From Rhyacichthys aspro (Eukaryota; Chordata; Actinopteri; Gobiiformes; Rhyacichthyidae), in the NCBI GenBank assembly GCA_036850595.1, contig CM072159.1, positions 5,483,978 through 5,547,977 on the forward strand: a stretch of DNA of 64,000 bases, written 5' to 3'. Below, piece by piece: positions 36,566-49,601 of the stretch. Every line of letters starts with the position of its first letter. The stretch's first letter is position 1. The notes under the pieces are model-generated. The model was not told the origin of the DNA, did not search any database, and saw nothing but the letters and a program-made list of their open reading frames with translations. The position numbers and the translations under genes are program-made.

Positions 36566-36729
36566 TGAGTATGAGTATGATAAAGTGTGTTGAGAATAGG
36601 TTGTATACATGTTAAGGTAATGCAAGATTCTAAATAAATAAGTAGAAAATGGCCACAATCTCATTATCAAGTGTGAGATTGTGATTGTAAAGTATGAGTC
36701 TGATGTAGGATAAAACAGGCAATTGCATT

Positions 36730-36860
36730 AATCAGAATCAGAATTCCTTTATTTATCCCCAAAGGGAAATTCTTATTTGTTACAGACAAATAGGAAGAAT
36801 TTAAACATCTAATAAATAAAAATAAAAATATCAGGTAAAAAATAAAAATATCAGGCAAAC
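36730..36860 (-). mobile_element. LINE 3' tail, copy 1 (sister at 48617)
   Basis: Starts with two atcaga units, then gaattcctttatttatcccc and aaagggaaattcttatttgt, and ends in AAT/AAAAT-rich sequence with two atatcagg words. It aligns almost base for base with 48617-48750. On the minus strand the unit ends in an ATTCTG-type simple repeat preceded by an AATAAAG, the layout of 3' tails in fish L2/CR1-like LINEs. Only the last 130 bp are present, as expected from 5' truncation during target-primed reverse transcription. Confidence 0.75.
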
Positions 36861-36917
36861 TCTTATAATATTAAACTGAGCTGTTTCATATATGCAGCTG
36901 AATTTATGGGTTGTAAA

Positions 36918-37085
36918 TTTAGGCCCCGATTGAACCAAGTCTACCAGACTAATAGGTGTGAAAACAGACCTAATGCTTCCCTTTGGTCCTTGTCTAGATG
37001 CTTTCTGGTCTCTTCCTTGATCTTATTTGGTGCATTGTTGAATACACTACCCCGAAGACAGCATGTGCCAGAAAGTGAGCTACTT
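36918..37085. repeat. Possible Harbinger-like fragment, copy 4
   Basis: Contains attgaaccaagtctaccaga, ggtgtgaaaacagacctaat and atttggtgcattgttgaa, which resemble internal and end blocks of the copies at 21945 and 36362. It may be the far half of copy 3, separated from it by the LINE tail at 36730. Weak. Confidence 0.3.
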
Positions 37086-37884
37086 AAAGCCCCTAATTTT
37101 GTTCTAAACGAGAGGAGTAAAAGCATCTTAGATCGCTCGCCTGATGTCTGAGACACTAATGGCTCTCTCTGGGTAAGCACTAAGCTATGTCTGGTCTTAA
37201 CATGTGACACTTTGAAGACTTCCTCTTTAATTAGTAGATGTCAATGTGTAGTTATTGTAGTTTTGTTTTCCTGTCTGCTGCATTTGCCCTTATGTGACAA
37301 ATAAACTTCAGAAATTAAAAGATCTCATGTGGGTGCTTTTGTTGGCCATATTGCATTTTGCTTGTTGATCATTATTCAGATGTATACAGTAGGATGCTTT
37401 ATGTTGCGTCATTAACACTGAACCAAGACTAGATTTATACAGACATGACCAATGCTGTAATATAATAAAACGGTTGACGAGACTGAGTTTGTCATTCGAC
37501 GTGACCAGTGCCCTTTTGTGTCTGAGAGCAGATGCATGATGGGAGAGTGAGCATGAAAGGCAGCGAGATAGAGATGGCACTAGAGGCTTGTGATCAGGCA
37601 GATAAAAATCACAAACGTGAAGCCCAACTAACGTCTGCTATCCATAACCACTAAGGATGAATCAACCAAAAGTGAATCTCATATTGTCGAATGTAATTAA
37701 AGTTGCTTTCAAAGGGTCAAGTGCACATACTTCATTTACTGCTTGAAACAAACCTTTAGATTACTCAGAGTATATCATCCGCAACAGTGATTTGAGTTAA
37801 TAATGAGCACTCATTGCACACGCATGGATGACTTCTGCATAGACAGTATAGACACAAAGCAAATATCTATTTATTCAGACATTG
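37086..37884. other. Noncoding, nothing recognised
   Basis: Unique AT-rich sequence; no domain-bearing frame. Confidence 0.5.
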
Positions 37885-38000
37885 ATTTCCTACTTCTTAT
37901 CCTGTGGAGGGCTGGAGCGTATCCCAGCTGCTTTGGGAGGGGATCACCCTGAACCATCCACAGTGGTTAACACATATACAGACAGACAATGATTCACATT
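37885..38000 (-). repeat. Retroelement tail (accgcttatcc/ggctggagcc family), copy 1
   Basis: The blocks cttcttatcctgtggagggc, tggagcgtatcccagctgct, ttgggagggg-tcaccctg and a final acagacaatgattcaca belong to a very abundant fish repeat. A clearer copy is at 59284-59395 and a partial one at 58536-58587. On the minus strand the family ends in gataagcggtagaaaatg plus a (GAAT)n tail, so the sense strand is probably minus. Confidence 0.65.
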
Positions 38001-39525
38001 TATTTACTAAGGGCATTTTTGGCATTGGTGACACAAATATATTTGTAAATTGATATTTCTACCCTCCATAAAAAAATATTAGAAGCATTAGAAGAGTTTG
38101 TATTTCTAACAACTTAATTAATCCTTACTTCATCATTTACAAAGCATTAATCCAACATTAAGAATCACCATTACGTTATAAACATTGTCATAAATGTTTT
38201 AGTCTTAACAATAAATCCATGTATAATTATAGACAGTGAAATATAATTTATATGTATGTAAGTAGTAAGTAGTTTATTAATTAATGTATTGTTAATGACA
38301 CATCTATTAATGCGTAATTACTGTTTTGTTGGGCAAGTTATTATAAAGTGTTCAAAGTATTTTATTTTTTTTTATTATTATTAAAAAATAATACAAAAAA
38401 AATCTCCATCCCAAAGTTCATCTAAAAGTATCAGCAATGGAAAATCAGAAAGTAAAAAGTGATTTATTCTTATGAGGAGACAGTCAAAGTTTGCTAAACA
38501 TTTAATCTAATGCTGCAAGGCAAACCATAAAACCTAGGTCACAGCTCTCGTGGTCGTTATTACCATTACCTTGGCTATAATGTATGCAAGCTCAATACAC
38601 ACATCAAAAGAACTGTTTTGTCTTTTTACATGTCACTTCTATATCTGGGGTTTTAAAAAATATTTACTTTGGAGGCTGTATCGCAGCTGCAAATTCTCAA
38701 ATACCAAAAACTAAATGAATAAATTCTGCATAAGCCACCCACATCATTCTTGCTGATAGGCATGGGTTCAAATCAGTATGCCACTGTGCACTGTATATCT
38801 ATAGTTATATCTTTAGCTAATAGTTATCACACTTAATTAATTACTTAATAACAGATGCTCAGATTAATAAAAAAAAGATGCACCAAAAAGAGCAGAAAGT
38901 TAAAATTGATGTCACAACGTATATGGTATTTTTACAAGATAAGTTGGTCAATCAAATAATCTCTGTTTGTTCTTACACACGCCACATGAATTGACTAAAT
39001 TCAGCTTTTTTTTTTTTTCTAAAGATACAACATGGCTGACTAACGGCGTCATGTTTTATACTGTATTAAATTGCGGCACTCTGGCTGTTTCTGTGACAAA
39101 CAGTTTTGAGTCCCACACTGCAATTCGCTGTCTCACACTCTGAGTGTTAATCCAGCTGGGGTCATGCAGATTCACATCTCTGATCTGTCTGACAGCACAC
39201 ACAGTGGTTTCATAATTAAAATAGATCTTGTGGCATAAACAATTATTGACAGAAATGATAGTGTTTAATTGACACTGATATCGCATCTAATCCGTCAGTG
39301 AAGTACACTAGTGCACACAACAAGCTCAATTCCATGCAAGCCATTGCTCATAAAATTGCTTTTATCAGTGGTTTAAAGTCAGAACTTATAGCACTGCTTT
39401 GGCAGAGCTTCACTTTGTGAAGAATGAGATGCATGACAATGATCAGGCCACATGAACAGGGCTTACCTTGTTCATGTCGCCACAACAGAAGCCAATAGTT
39501 ACTGGAACAACGTTAATATGACCCA
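38001..39525. other. Very AT-rich noncoding DNA
   Basis: Long A/T tracts, including a T-rich then A-rich segment at 38358-38402. No gene, RNA or terminal repeats seen. Confidence 0.5.
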
Positions 39526-39566
39526 TATGCCTCTTACAGGAACATGCTGTTCCTGTAAGAGGCATA
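39526..39566. repeat. Perfect 19-bp inverted repeat with 3-nt loop
   Basis: The arm tatgcctcttacaggaaca (39526-39544) and the arm tgttcctgtaagaggcata (39548-39566) are exact reverse complements, with loop tgc. A taatatg word occurs shortly on both sides in direct orientation (39513 and 39574). No mismatches or bulges. The loop is too short for a canonical microRNA precursor. A recent template-switch event would give such a perfect fold. Confidence 0.95.
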
Positions 39567-42500
39567 CAAGTATTAATATGCCTGGATTTTTTAAAATGGC
39601 TTCATTCTGTCACTGACCATGGTGCTATTTAACTTTATTCATATGTTACAAGTACATTATTCATCTATAAGTGTGGTTAATAGTGTAACATAGGATTCCA
39701 AATCAAATACCTGTGTAACATTTCCAAAAACATGTATATGTAGGATATTCATGTGAACACACAATCTGTATTGAGCTGATAGAGAAAAAGCTTATATCTG
39801 GCACATTTGGCAATTTGTGACAGTTCTATATGAATATTCACTCAGTTGAGCAATAGTAAGTCAGTTCTGTTTTTCTCTTAAAGGTGGAAAGTGTTTTGTT
39901 TATTTTGTTCCTTTTTTACCTTTTACAGCATGTGAACAGCTATGGTGTCCTGCACTGACATGCTGTTGTCGTCTATATACAAACTCAGTAGAAATAGTCA
40001 GATAGAGATTTCAATAAAATAAATAAATAAAATGAAATAATAGCAAATAAAGTCTGTTTGTAAATGTCCTCAATCTTTATGTGAGAATTGAAAAATGAGT
40101 GTGCTTCTCTTCCAACTGTGCTCAGTTTGTGCGCTCGGGGTATTTGTGTCATGTAATGTAGTAACAGTATTGGAACTTTCAATGCCATTTTGATGACCAT
40201 ATATTACAATATATTTTACAATGCAATTGGTTATATCTGGATTTGAAATGTACCTACCTACTATCAACTCCAAATAATTCATTTTCATTTTCAACACTGC
40301 AGGATTTAAACTACATGTAGTCCCGGTTGGTGGATTACTAGGAAACAAAACTGGAATCGACGGATTTACCTCCATTCTCTGATACATTCACTGGTTGTCT
40401 TAGAAAAGCCTGATGCAAAACAGTTTAGACAGTCTCAGGCAAAAGAGTAAACAACTGTAAATGGTCTTTGAATACCTTGACATTTAGCAATGCAATAAGT
40501 TGCTGAAGACAACACAATGCCTGCTGAAGGTTGTATAGATGGTATGAGCTGCCTCTTGTATATGGCCCAGACTTCCTGATAGGTCTGTGCAATTTTCTCT
40601 TTGAATTTGACAGTTCAGACTCCTCTCAGAACTGTACACAGCAAACAGAGGAGGCAGAGCAGCGGAGCGGGCCAGTGATCGCTGCACGGCTGTCTGTCAC
40701 TGCCACTGCAAGATTATACATGGGGAGGATTATGTAAGTCAGGAAATTCACATTAACACCTGACCTATTGTGGTGCAGCCTGCTGAGGCGGCAGGTGAAA
40801 GGGAGCCGCAGAGCCACAGAGAAAAAAAAATACAAGCAGCTCAGAGGAAAACCTGATCACAGCAGCCAGGGGAGCACAGGGAAAACAAGGAGTATTGGGA
40901 ACATGTCGTGTTTGTAGTTTGACAGGAATTATATTTTCGATCAAATGTTTATGCCCATTTTTCTTACATATTAAGGCAGAACAGTTATGATGGTTTGTAT
41001 CTCTTTTATGTACACGGACCAGTCTATTGTGATCTATTGTGTCAGGCATCAGGGAATATCCATACATTATTATAGTGACACATCCCATTTTATCCAGTGT
41101 TTCTGAGAAGTAATCGAACCAATCCTCCACTGGAAATATTAATATGAATTAAAATCAAAAGTTTAATGCTTAGATTAAAATTCTAGCACTAAGTTCTATG
41201 TTAGATTTCGACCCAGAATTATCCCTGTGCAGAAAAACATTGCGTAAATTCATTGCCAATATTTATATACATTTTACTTAGCTTCCCTTTTCTCTATTTC
41301 TTTTTGCTTTCTCTGTTTCTATGTATGTACAAGAAGCAAGAGGAAGAAGAAGGTATATTCCATTTAATAATAGATATGGTGGGTTTTAAGTTTTTATCTA
41401 TGCAAAGATGCCCATGTCTGTATAATATCTAAAATGCACACAACACACTAAAATGCAACATATACAAGGCTCTAACACTATAACTAAAACTAAACATCCA
41501 AGGCAGACAGACAAATTAATTATCAGATTTGTCCATGTGCACATTTGTATGCTACTCTCTGTACTAAACACGTGAGACATGTTTGGTTTCTGTCTATGTG
41601 TCTCTGGTTAAGCCTGAGGTGCTGCAGGCAAAATGACAGAGGAGAAGATAAGCTGCAGTGACCTCCCGCCTCTCCTCTTCCTTGCTGCCTCTTTAACCTT
41701 CTGTCTGACCCAGGGGACGGACGCTTGCTATGCTGCGCACTCCACATTCAGAGTGCACTAACAAATTTACACTGCACATACTGAGGTGGGAATGGCAAAG
41801 TTTTGATGAAAGCGTGCCCACCTGACAGATGTTTCAGAATTTTTGCACTTCTGGGTGTGTTCCGTGGAAAACTTCCATAAAAACACTTTGCTGTTAATAT
41901 GCAACTCAATGTAATGTTTGTTATTGATATTGTAGTTACATAGCATGTATATGCATGAACATCATGTTGTTAAAAATGTGTGGATATTTCCTACACGTAT
42001 TTAATTTATCTAGGCACATGTTTTACACAAAAAAAGCACAGGTCAAGGTTGTATATCGTATGAAACAGGGACAATAAATAAGGGTATAATTTCTTTCCCA
42101 TTACATGAGACAATAAGCCCATATTGTCCCCGAATGATAAAGTGTCATTCCAGTAAGGAATAAGCAGAGTGAGGTTTGTCTTGTTTTTTTATTTGTTCTG
42201 TGTTAATGGTAGATTAGCTCCACTGTTGACTTTTACTTTGTTTTTGTCAGTTGCTTTGATTTTTTTAGTAAAAGATACTGTCAGTGCAATTTAATGTTTC
42301 CAAATTTGCTGATTGTGATTGTAAATAAAATATATACTACATGAACAAGAGAATATGACAAAATATGACAATACAAGGTTGCACAGTGTGAATAAATATT
42401 GACTAAGTGATGTGTGTAGACCAGTTTTGTTTTGTGTTGTTAGTAACCTTAGGCCCCACTGACTTTATGAACCTGTTTTTATCTAACTGCGCCACATGCT

Positions 42501-45500
42501 GGGCACTATAACACACAACTGAAGTCTTTAAAAGCCTTGTTTTTGGCATATTTTGCATGTAAAGTTACATAATCACTTTTAACACGGCTTCATAAAAAGT
42601 AGTTCCACAGTGACATAATTAAAGCTGCATTACCCCAAAAAATTCCTTCCAACATTGAAAATGAATGCACGTATCTACAGAATTAATCATATCATCTTTC
42701 CTTTAAAGTTGCTTGGACTGAGTGATTCATTGTTACTCTCTGAACCTGTCTTTAACCTCTTTAATGTAAGAAAAAAAAGAATACAGGGCTATATTTGCAT
42801 TTCTGACATATATGGGCTCATTTTAAAGACCAATCTAATTAAAACTTCACCGAGCCAATATGCTTTATTTACATAATCTTCTGTAGGAGTCAACTGTATG
42901 TATGAGTCATCACTTTCAATATAAATAATCAATTTCTCACCTGAATTTGCATGTGACACCGGAGCAGATGAATCATAAATTAGTGACAAACAGTCCATTT
43001 GTGTGTTACTTACCTCAAGGGGTCTATATGTGTTTAGTAAAAGATGTGACGTATTATGGCTTTACTCAGTCTAATGGATGCCAACCTCTAATGGGCAAGA
43101 AGCAGTGCCAGAGCTTGTATGCAGATGTAAGTATACATAAATAACTTTAATCCTCTTCAGCAATAACATTTTCAGTTCTTTTAAGGTAACTTTTATGGAT
43201 ATGTATGTCTCCCTGACCAACAACTGTGGTATCCAAACTGTAATTACGTTTTTTTTCCCCACATGGGTAGAAGTCAATAGCCTAATTATTTCCTGTAATA
43301 TTGGATCTACTGTTATTTACAGTTTCATTTAGTTATCAAGGTGTGCAATAACTTATCAATGTATATATAGATGAGAATTGCAAAGTATTTGCACTCTAAT
43401 ACCATTTTTGTGATACTTAATTGATGGTGAAAACACTGTGTATGTTGTGTATGTACTAAGCTAAATTGAATGTTTCTTGCCATCAGATCATTCAATGGAG
43501 ACTGAAGAAGCCCTGGCCTATGTTATCATTAGTACATAGAAAGCAAAATACATGTCACACAAGGTCCATTAGACAGGCTGCATCCATATCAATCCATGGA
43601 CAAAATTTTAAATTTTTACAGAGATTATATTATACCCAATGTAGCTACTTTTGATGGTATCTCGCTGTGGAAAATAATGTTGGGCAGGTGTACATTATTT
43701 GGGCTACTTTTGGCTGTACTTGGTGTGATTTTGAAAATTGTGTGAAATACTTCTGTTATATGTTTGCTAGTATTTGATGAGTCATATGGATCAGGGAATG
43801 AGTGTGAAAGACAATGGCTACTCATCATTTTCAATCATATACCAATGAATCATAATTTGGCCAGGTATCATCACCGTCAGCATCATGCCAAAGCAGGGAA
43901 AATCTCAAACTTGAATCGTCAATGTCTTACTCACCTGAAGTGACTCCCCTCTGACTGTATTTAGTTTGTGTTACGACGAATGTTCTTTATGTTCTCCAGA
44001 AACATCAGTTCTCCTAAAGGTAAGGTACTTGCTTGTGCGTGTGTGGATAGGTGTGTAGTGTGTGTGTCTGACAACCTGTCATCCGTGCAGCAGGGGGTTG
44101 ATTTCATTTTAATAATACGTCAGGCCCAGGGTATTTTTCTGATGTAAAGTCATGCATCTTTAATATATGCTCTCTATTGCATATGGTGGCATGGTATATA
44201 TTCAGTTGGCCTGGAAGCAGTGATTCTGATCTGGCTGACCCTGAACCCTGAGCAGTTATAACCTCATCATTTAAGAGACATAAAGGCACATTTGTAAATA
44301 TGTTTTGGAGATTTGACCACATCTAAAGATTCAGCCACAAAAATGTATTCCTAAATGATCCTCTCCTCATGTACCTATTGTGGATATGTGGCTGTATCAA
44401 ATAGCTTCCCTTCTGCCAGTAAGCAAATTGACAGATGAGCTAAACAACAGACCTGATGATTTTTTGGAATATATGGAGACCTATATAGGCCTACTACTCC
44501 TATTACTGCCTGCAACTACTGCAGCCTGTAGCTTTTCTACATTATTATTTATCCATTTATTTTTTATTTTTTAGCTTAAAAAATAAAAACAAATCATATT
44601 CATATAGCATTACAACTAATCAGACATTTACTTTGACATTTTTTAAGATTGGTAACCTAAAAATGGATGATATGTGTTTTTAAATTTCAATTCACTGAAC
44701 TTTGATCATATCTTAGCTAAGCCAACTAATTTTCTTCTTGAATTCTGGCCAAGTTTGCACGCAACTGACAATGAATGGCCTTATTCAGACATTATTACGC
44801 CATAGATGATAGAAAATTGAATCACATCCTCCCCAATCGGACTAAGACATTTACATTTATTCTTAACTGCATTTATAATCAGACAATAAGGCAATAATTT
44901 GAATTTGTCCACTTGCACTTAATCCAAGAAATGTATTTGCGTGCATTTGTTACAGTAGAGCAGTGTATGAGATTATGAATTTGTGTTGCTGTGACACTTC
45001 TCAAATCACACATTGAATTTTTGGCAAGTTGGTTGTTATTGGAGATTTGATATGTGCCTGATTTTTCATGCAAACATACATACATACATTTTAAAGTAAG
45101 AAATACATAGTGTTTTGCCTTGCATTAGATTATTGACTTACCATTTGTTTGTGGTAAAGCAACAAACCTACTAATCATTACATTAGACTTGTTACTTGAC
45201 GTGACGTGCAACATTAATGTGTTCACAGCCACAGGGAAATTCACTTATAATTAATGAAGTTGGTGATGATGCACAATAAATGTAAAACAGGTTAAAAAAA
45301 CATGCACTACCCTATGAGCTTTTACGTTTTAGAGTCGACACATTAAGGTGCACACTCCCCAGGGGATACTATTAGAACCAATTATAATAGTGTGCTCTGA
45401 TTTCTAAAAATAGTTCACAAAGAATTAAGCTGCCAAATTACTGTACCGAGCATCCTCTGGGGTATTCATGGGAGCTCACACAGTCAACTACTATTTTTTT

Positions 45501-46736
45501 GTTTTCTTTGGTTATTTCTAGGAGAAGCCTACTGTTCCCAGAAATTATAATTAAAGTTTGACAAATGTCTCAATTTGTCTGACAGTTTAAAGACTGTGTG
45601 AAATAACATCTCGATTATAAAAAATCTACAAACTATGATAGTAGCTTTGTGATAATAGCATCTAACAGTTAAACCAAAATTTCTTATTACACATTGAGTG
45701 CTGAACAAAGAGAAAGCTTGTTATTCAATCTGTGGACATAACAAGCAGTAGTATCCTGGATTCATGTCACTGAATGGCTTATCCATTACATTTCCAGCCG
45801 AATGATCAGAGAAGAAAAGAAAAATAGCAGTGATAGCAGTTAATAACATTCTCTGATTTTTGACTGAAATGAACTGTCACCGCTGGCCATGTGAACACAG
45901 TTAGATGACGAGTAACGGGGAGAAAAACTTAGAGAGGATTATGGTATCTTTCAGTGGAAGTGTGGTGTTTCACAAAATCAGTTCAAAAGTGTGAGACCAG
46001 TAGAGACTCCAGCCTAATAGTAGCACTAAGTGTGAGTGTCTATATTGGACAAACTGTACAGAATACTGCTTGGTTGCTAAGCACACAGTGTAATTTTTTG
46101 TCACTGTATGAAACTTGTGGCTAATGCAGGACACACTGTATACACAATACTGAGTTTTCTTTTGGAGTTACTTGATTTTTTTTATCCATTTTTGTTTTTT
46201 GTTTTTTTTGTAAATGTAACCAAAAGTTTTGATGTACCTTTCTTGAAACTTGCCTGAAACACAATCCTGGAATTCAACCACATTAGTTGTGAAATTTAAA
46301 AGTGCGTTTTATTGCACTCACCCTATCTAAAATGCTGCTAAAATAAACTGATTTTGCCTATAAATTCTCAATTACAACATGATCCAGTGTTTCCAGTAGT
46401 GCTGTACATACATTAACACTGATGGACTGGGGCAAACAAAGCCCAACACATCAGTGTAGCATAGGCCCTCATCAACAATAGATGCAGTGGGCTGACCAAA
46501 CATTTCTATCTTATGTATTGTCATGAGACTGGCCTGTTCGTACTCACGTGCTCTGCTCTGGTTTGCGGACATTTTTTAAGTTATTCAATGCAAAATATTC
46601 CCATGGGATTTATGACTATCTGTGAACATCAACTGGCTTCCGTTACAGGTTTACACAGTCACTTACACAACCGTCCTCATACACGTGCGTACAGTCATAT
46701 ATCTGCCATTCTGTCTCCAGCTCTGTCTGCTGTCAG
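39567..46736. other. Long noncoding stretch
   Basis: Contains the block 45330-45500, which is repeat-free and of mixed composition (CNE-like). Short overlapping frames at 40484-40835 and 40765-41130 have no domain. A plausible splice donor (ctaaaggtaagg) occurs at 44017-44028, with no supported exon. No repeat recognised with confidence. Confidence 0.45.
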
Positions 46737-46885
46737 CTCGTGAACCATACACTGATAAAGCCGTTGATTTATTGCTCCGAGATAAATACACAGCGGATAC
46801 CAACTCAATATGCAGAACAAGTAGTCAGCCCTTCCTGACAGGGGATTTCGAAGATTCCTCCATGTCAACCTGTCAGCCCAGTTAA
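46737..46885 (+). other. Candidate terminal exon or conserved element
   Basis: After a pyrimidine-rich tract ending ctgctgtcag (AG at 46735-46736) an open frame runs to TAA at 46883-46885. It encodes about 48 residues: RDKYTADTNSIC in the middle, then an acidic Ser-rich end GDFEDSSMSTCQPS. An AATAAA lies at 46913-46918. The amino-acid texture looks like a receptor or channel cytoplasmic tail more than a random AT-rich frame, but I recognise no family and no upstream exon. It could equally be a noncoding element with a chance frame. Confidence 0.2.
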
Positions 46886-48616
46886 GAGGTCCAGGATGGA
46901 AACATAATCACAAATAAAAGGTTCATTTGAACGTTTACCAAATACATCTCTATTTTAAGTAGCACTTTAATTGTTGCTCTAGTTTTTTATTGAGCCTTGA
47001 AATAATGAAATGATGAAAATATGTCTAATCTGAAGATATTCTTGTGGGTTGGCCAGTCAGTTTGAATGAATGGGACTCAAGACCTAGGACCCAAACTTAG
47101 CATCCGAAGCATCCCAAATTTAATGTAGTCAAGAGTAATTAGTAAATTAAAGTAATTAGAAAATGTATGTGAATGTGGTTTGTAAATAAATATGGAGAAG
47201 GTTAAAATAAAGATATTGATAAGGTACATACTGTAGTTTCTGTGGTGGACTGAAAGAGCACAGTGCAACATTCCTAATTGATTTAAGTTGAATTGATCAA
47301 ATAGGTAAAGAAATAGTTTTGAGTGACTGCAGTGAAGTTTTGCTGAGAGCAGCAGATTAGTAGCTCAACACTAAACAATAAAATACCAGCAGTTTAGTTT
47401 TATGGATTCAGGAGATGGAGCTGCCATTAAACGCGTTAAGGTCCAACAGATATTGGCAGTGTCAAAGTGAAGTTGGTGTTGCATTATTTTTGCATACAAT
47501 CTATAAAGACATACTGTTGTTGTCCTTTAAATATCAAATCACTGACTCAGCATTTCAGCTGGAATACATGCACAGGCAAAAGAACTTTGAAAATTGTGTT
47601 AAAAGACAAGATAATGAATTATGAGCATAAAATGTTGGTCAGCATTTTGTTTTACCTACTCATCTTCGTACCTTCAACAATGGGCCTACCTACATCACTT
47701 ATCCATTCATCTTCTGGGCAGCAGTTTTCTTGGCTTCAACATTTCACTCCACATTCCTTTATTGTCCATCCTTCTCATCCATCTCCATCTTCATGTCCTT
47801 AATTTGCTTTTGTTTGCTTTCTGCACTGCCCCTCTCTCCTCCCACCCTCAGTCGTGCGCTTTTAGTTAATCATTTTGATTGGATCGATCAATATCAGGAA
47901 GTGGGTTTGCACAACAAGGCAATGAGTTGCGTTCCCTGTGTAAGCTCACCACCTCAGCACAAATTCACCGGATGAACAAATTAAAGAGGCAGTGTGATGT
48001 GAAGTACTATCCCATTACATCATGCTGGTGATGGTTCTTCTGTAACTTCTAGTTTTGTGATCAAAACCACACGGAGAGATCAAAATAAGAAGACCAGAAT
48101 ATGTGACGAAAAGATAAGCTTATTAAGGACTGTGACCAAGTCAAGAAAAAGAACAGTGGATGGAAACAAATCCTCCTGACAAAGGTTTTGTCATTGCCAA
48201 TGAAAAATTAACCACATTAGGGAATGGTAAGACGTCAAGAATCAAACATGACAGGTCTCCCAGTTGTCCAGCAGCACAAGGATTGCATCTGACAAATATC
48301 TAGCATGGCCAGCCAGACGGCTTTCTAATTGTCAAGTCAGTCTGGGATTGTCCAATCTGCTCCATATTCTGCTCTGGCTCTTTCTTAAAGGGCCAGTAGC
48401 AAGGGAGGTGGGATTCTGGACCAAAACAGTACGCAGGTTTAATATTCATAGATAAACACCCTTCATATTGATTTGCAACATGACCTAACTCATGCTCTCT
48501 TTGCAACATTTGCCCCAGTTTTTCTTCTTTTTTTTCCAAACCATAAACTTGTCCACACTCCATTCATTTGCTGACTTCTCTTTTTTTGATCACAAGAACA
48601 CTATTCAGGTTAAAAT
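46886..48616. other. Noncoding stretch
   Basis: Frames at 47415-47975 (+) overlap in three registers, have no domain, and include a pyrimidine-rich patch at 47750-47860. Nothing else supported. Confidence 0.45.
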
Positions 48617-48750
48617 GAATCAGAATCAGAATCAGAATTCCTTTATTTATCCCCAAAGGGAAATTCTTATTTGTTACAGACAAATAGAAATAATTTAAAT
48701 ATCTAATAAATAAAAAGTAAAATATCAGGTAAAAAATAAAAATAAAAAAC
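48617..48750 (-). mobile_element. LINE 3' tail, copy 2 (sister at 36730)
   Basis: Three aatcag units, then gaattcctttatttatcccc, aaagggaaattcttatttgt, tacagacaaataga and a run of aaataaa words with atatcagg. Nearly identical to 36730-36860 but with one more terminal repeat unit. The sequence from 48750 to about 48810 (ttacatatgtatatacatgt, acagtgttatac) is also seen next to such tails, so this copy may be longer. Sense strand minus, ending in ATTCTG repeats. Confidence 0.8.
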
Positions 48751-49511
48751 TCTCAAAAAATATTTACATATGTATATACATGTACAGTGTTATACATGGT
48801 TTAAATGCAGATGACGGATATTGTTGTTGGCCAGAGCTGAATCATAGCTTTCATTAAATGGCATGGTTCATCATCCCAATGTTCACACCCTTCACATCAC
48901 ACTGTGTGACATGTAATAATCTTGACCCTGGATTTACACCAGACATGTCAGGGTCATCTGAAATCCTTTATCTGACTCGCTTTACTTTTACAGTTGGTAC
49001 AATAACATCATTAAAAGACATGAGTTTAATATCATCTACAGGTAAATATTTAATATGACCATTTCCCGCCTCATTTTATGTGTTGAAAGCCGAATGTAAT
49101 TAAAAGCCTTCAGCTGGCTGTTTGAGTCATTAGATAACAAGCACAAGTACTCTCCAGGGAATGTCTTGTCTATTACTAAGCATGCTCTGTAATTTGGCGC
49201 TGGCTTAATCACCCTCAAGGAAGATGACTTGAGTTGCCACAGAGCACTGTCCATATTTTATCAGACACATCCTCTGGGGAAGAAATTATACAAACAAAAT
49301 AAGCTAACCTTCCCAGGAGAAACTGCTGTTTGACTGAGGAGCTTCTTCCATTGAGCCTTTAGTTCTTTAGCAAAGCCATGATGAAGAAGTTATATGTGCG
49401 GCTACTCAAAGTATTCACAAACTGAAAATTCTCCTAATCATTATAATATTTATAACTTTTGCTTTTGGCATGTATGTATATACATACTACAGAGAGTCTG
49501 ATATCCAAAAT

Positions 49512-49513
<2 letters not shown>
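48751..49513. other. Noncoding, first 60 bp may be LINE
   Basis: Apart from the possible LINE extension noted for the previous entry, unique AT-rich sequence with no supported feature. Confidence 0.45.

Positions 49514-49599
<86 letters not shown>
49514..49599. repeat. (AT)43 dinucleotide microsatellite
   Basis: 86 bp of uninterrupted alternating A and T. The frames reading through it encode only alternating Tyr and Ile and are not genes. A pure array this long is expected to be length-polymorphic. Confidence 0.97.

Positions 49600-49601
<2 letters not shown>

Noticed and set aside
39526..39566. MicroRNA precursor
   Set aside because: A 3-nt loop and only 19 paired bases are too short for Drosha/Dicer substrates, and there is no extended lower stem.
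44017..44028. Splice donor ctaaaggtaagg as the end of an exon
   Set aside because: No open frame with a plausible acceptor upstream; isolated donor matches are frequent.
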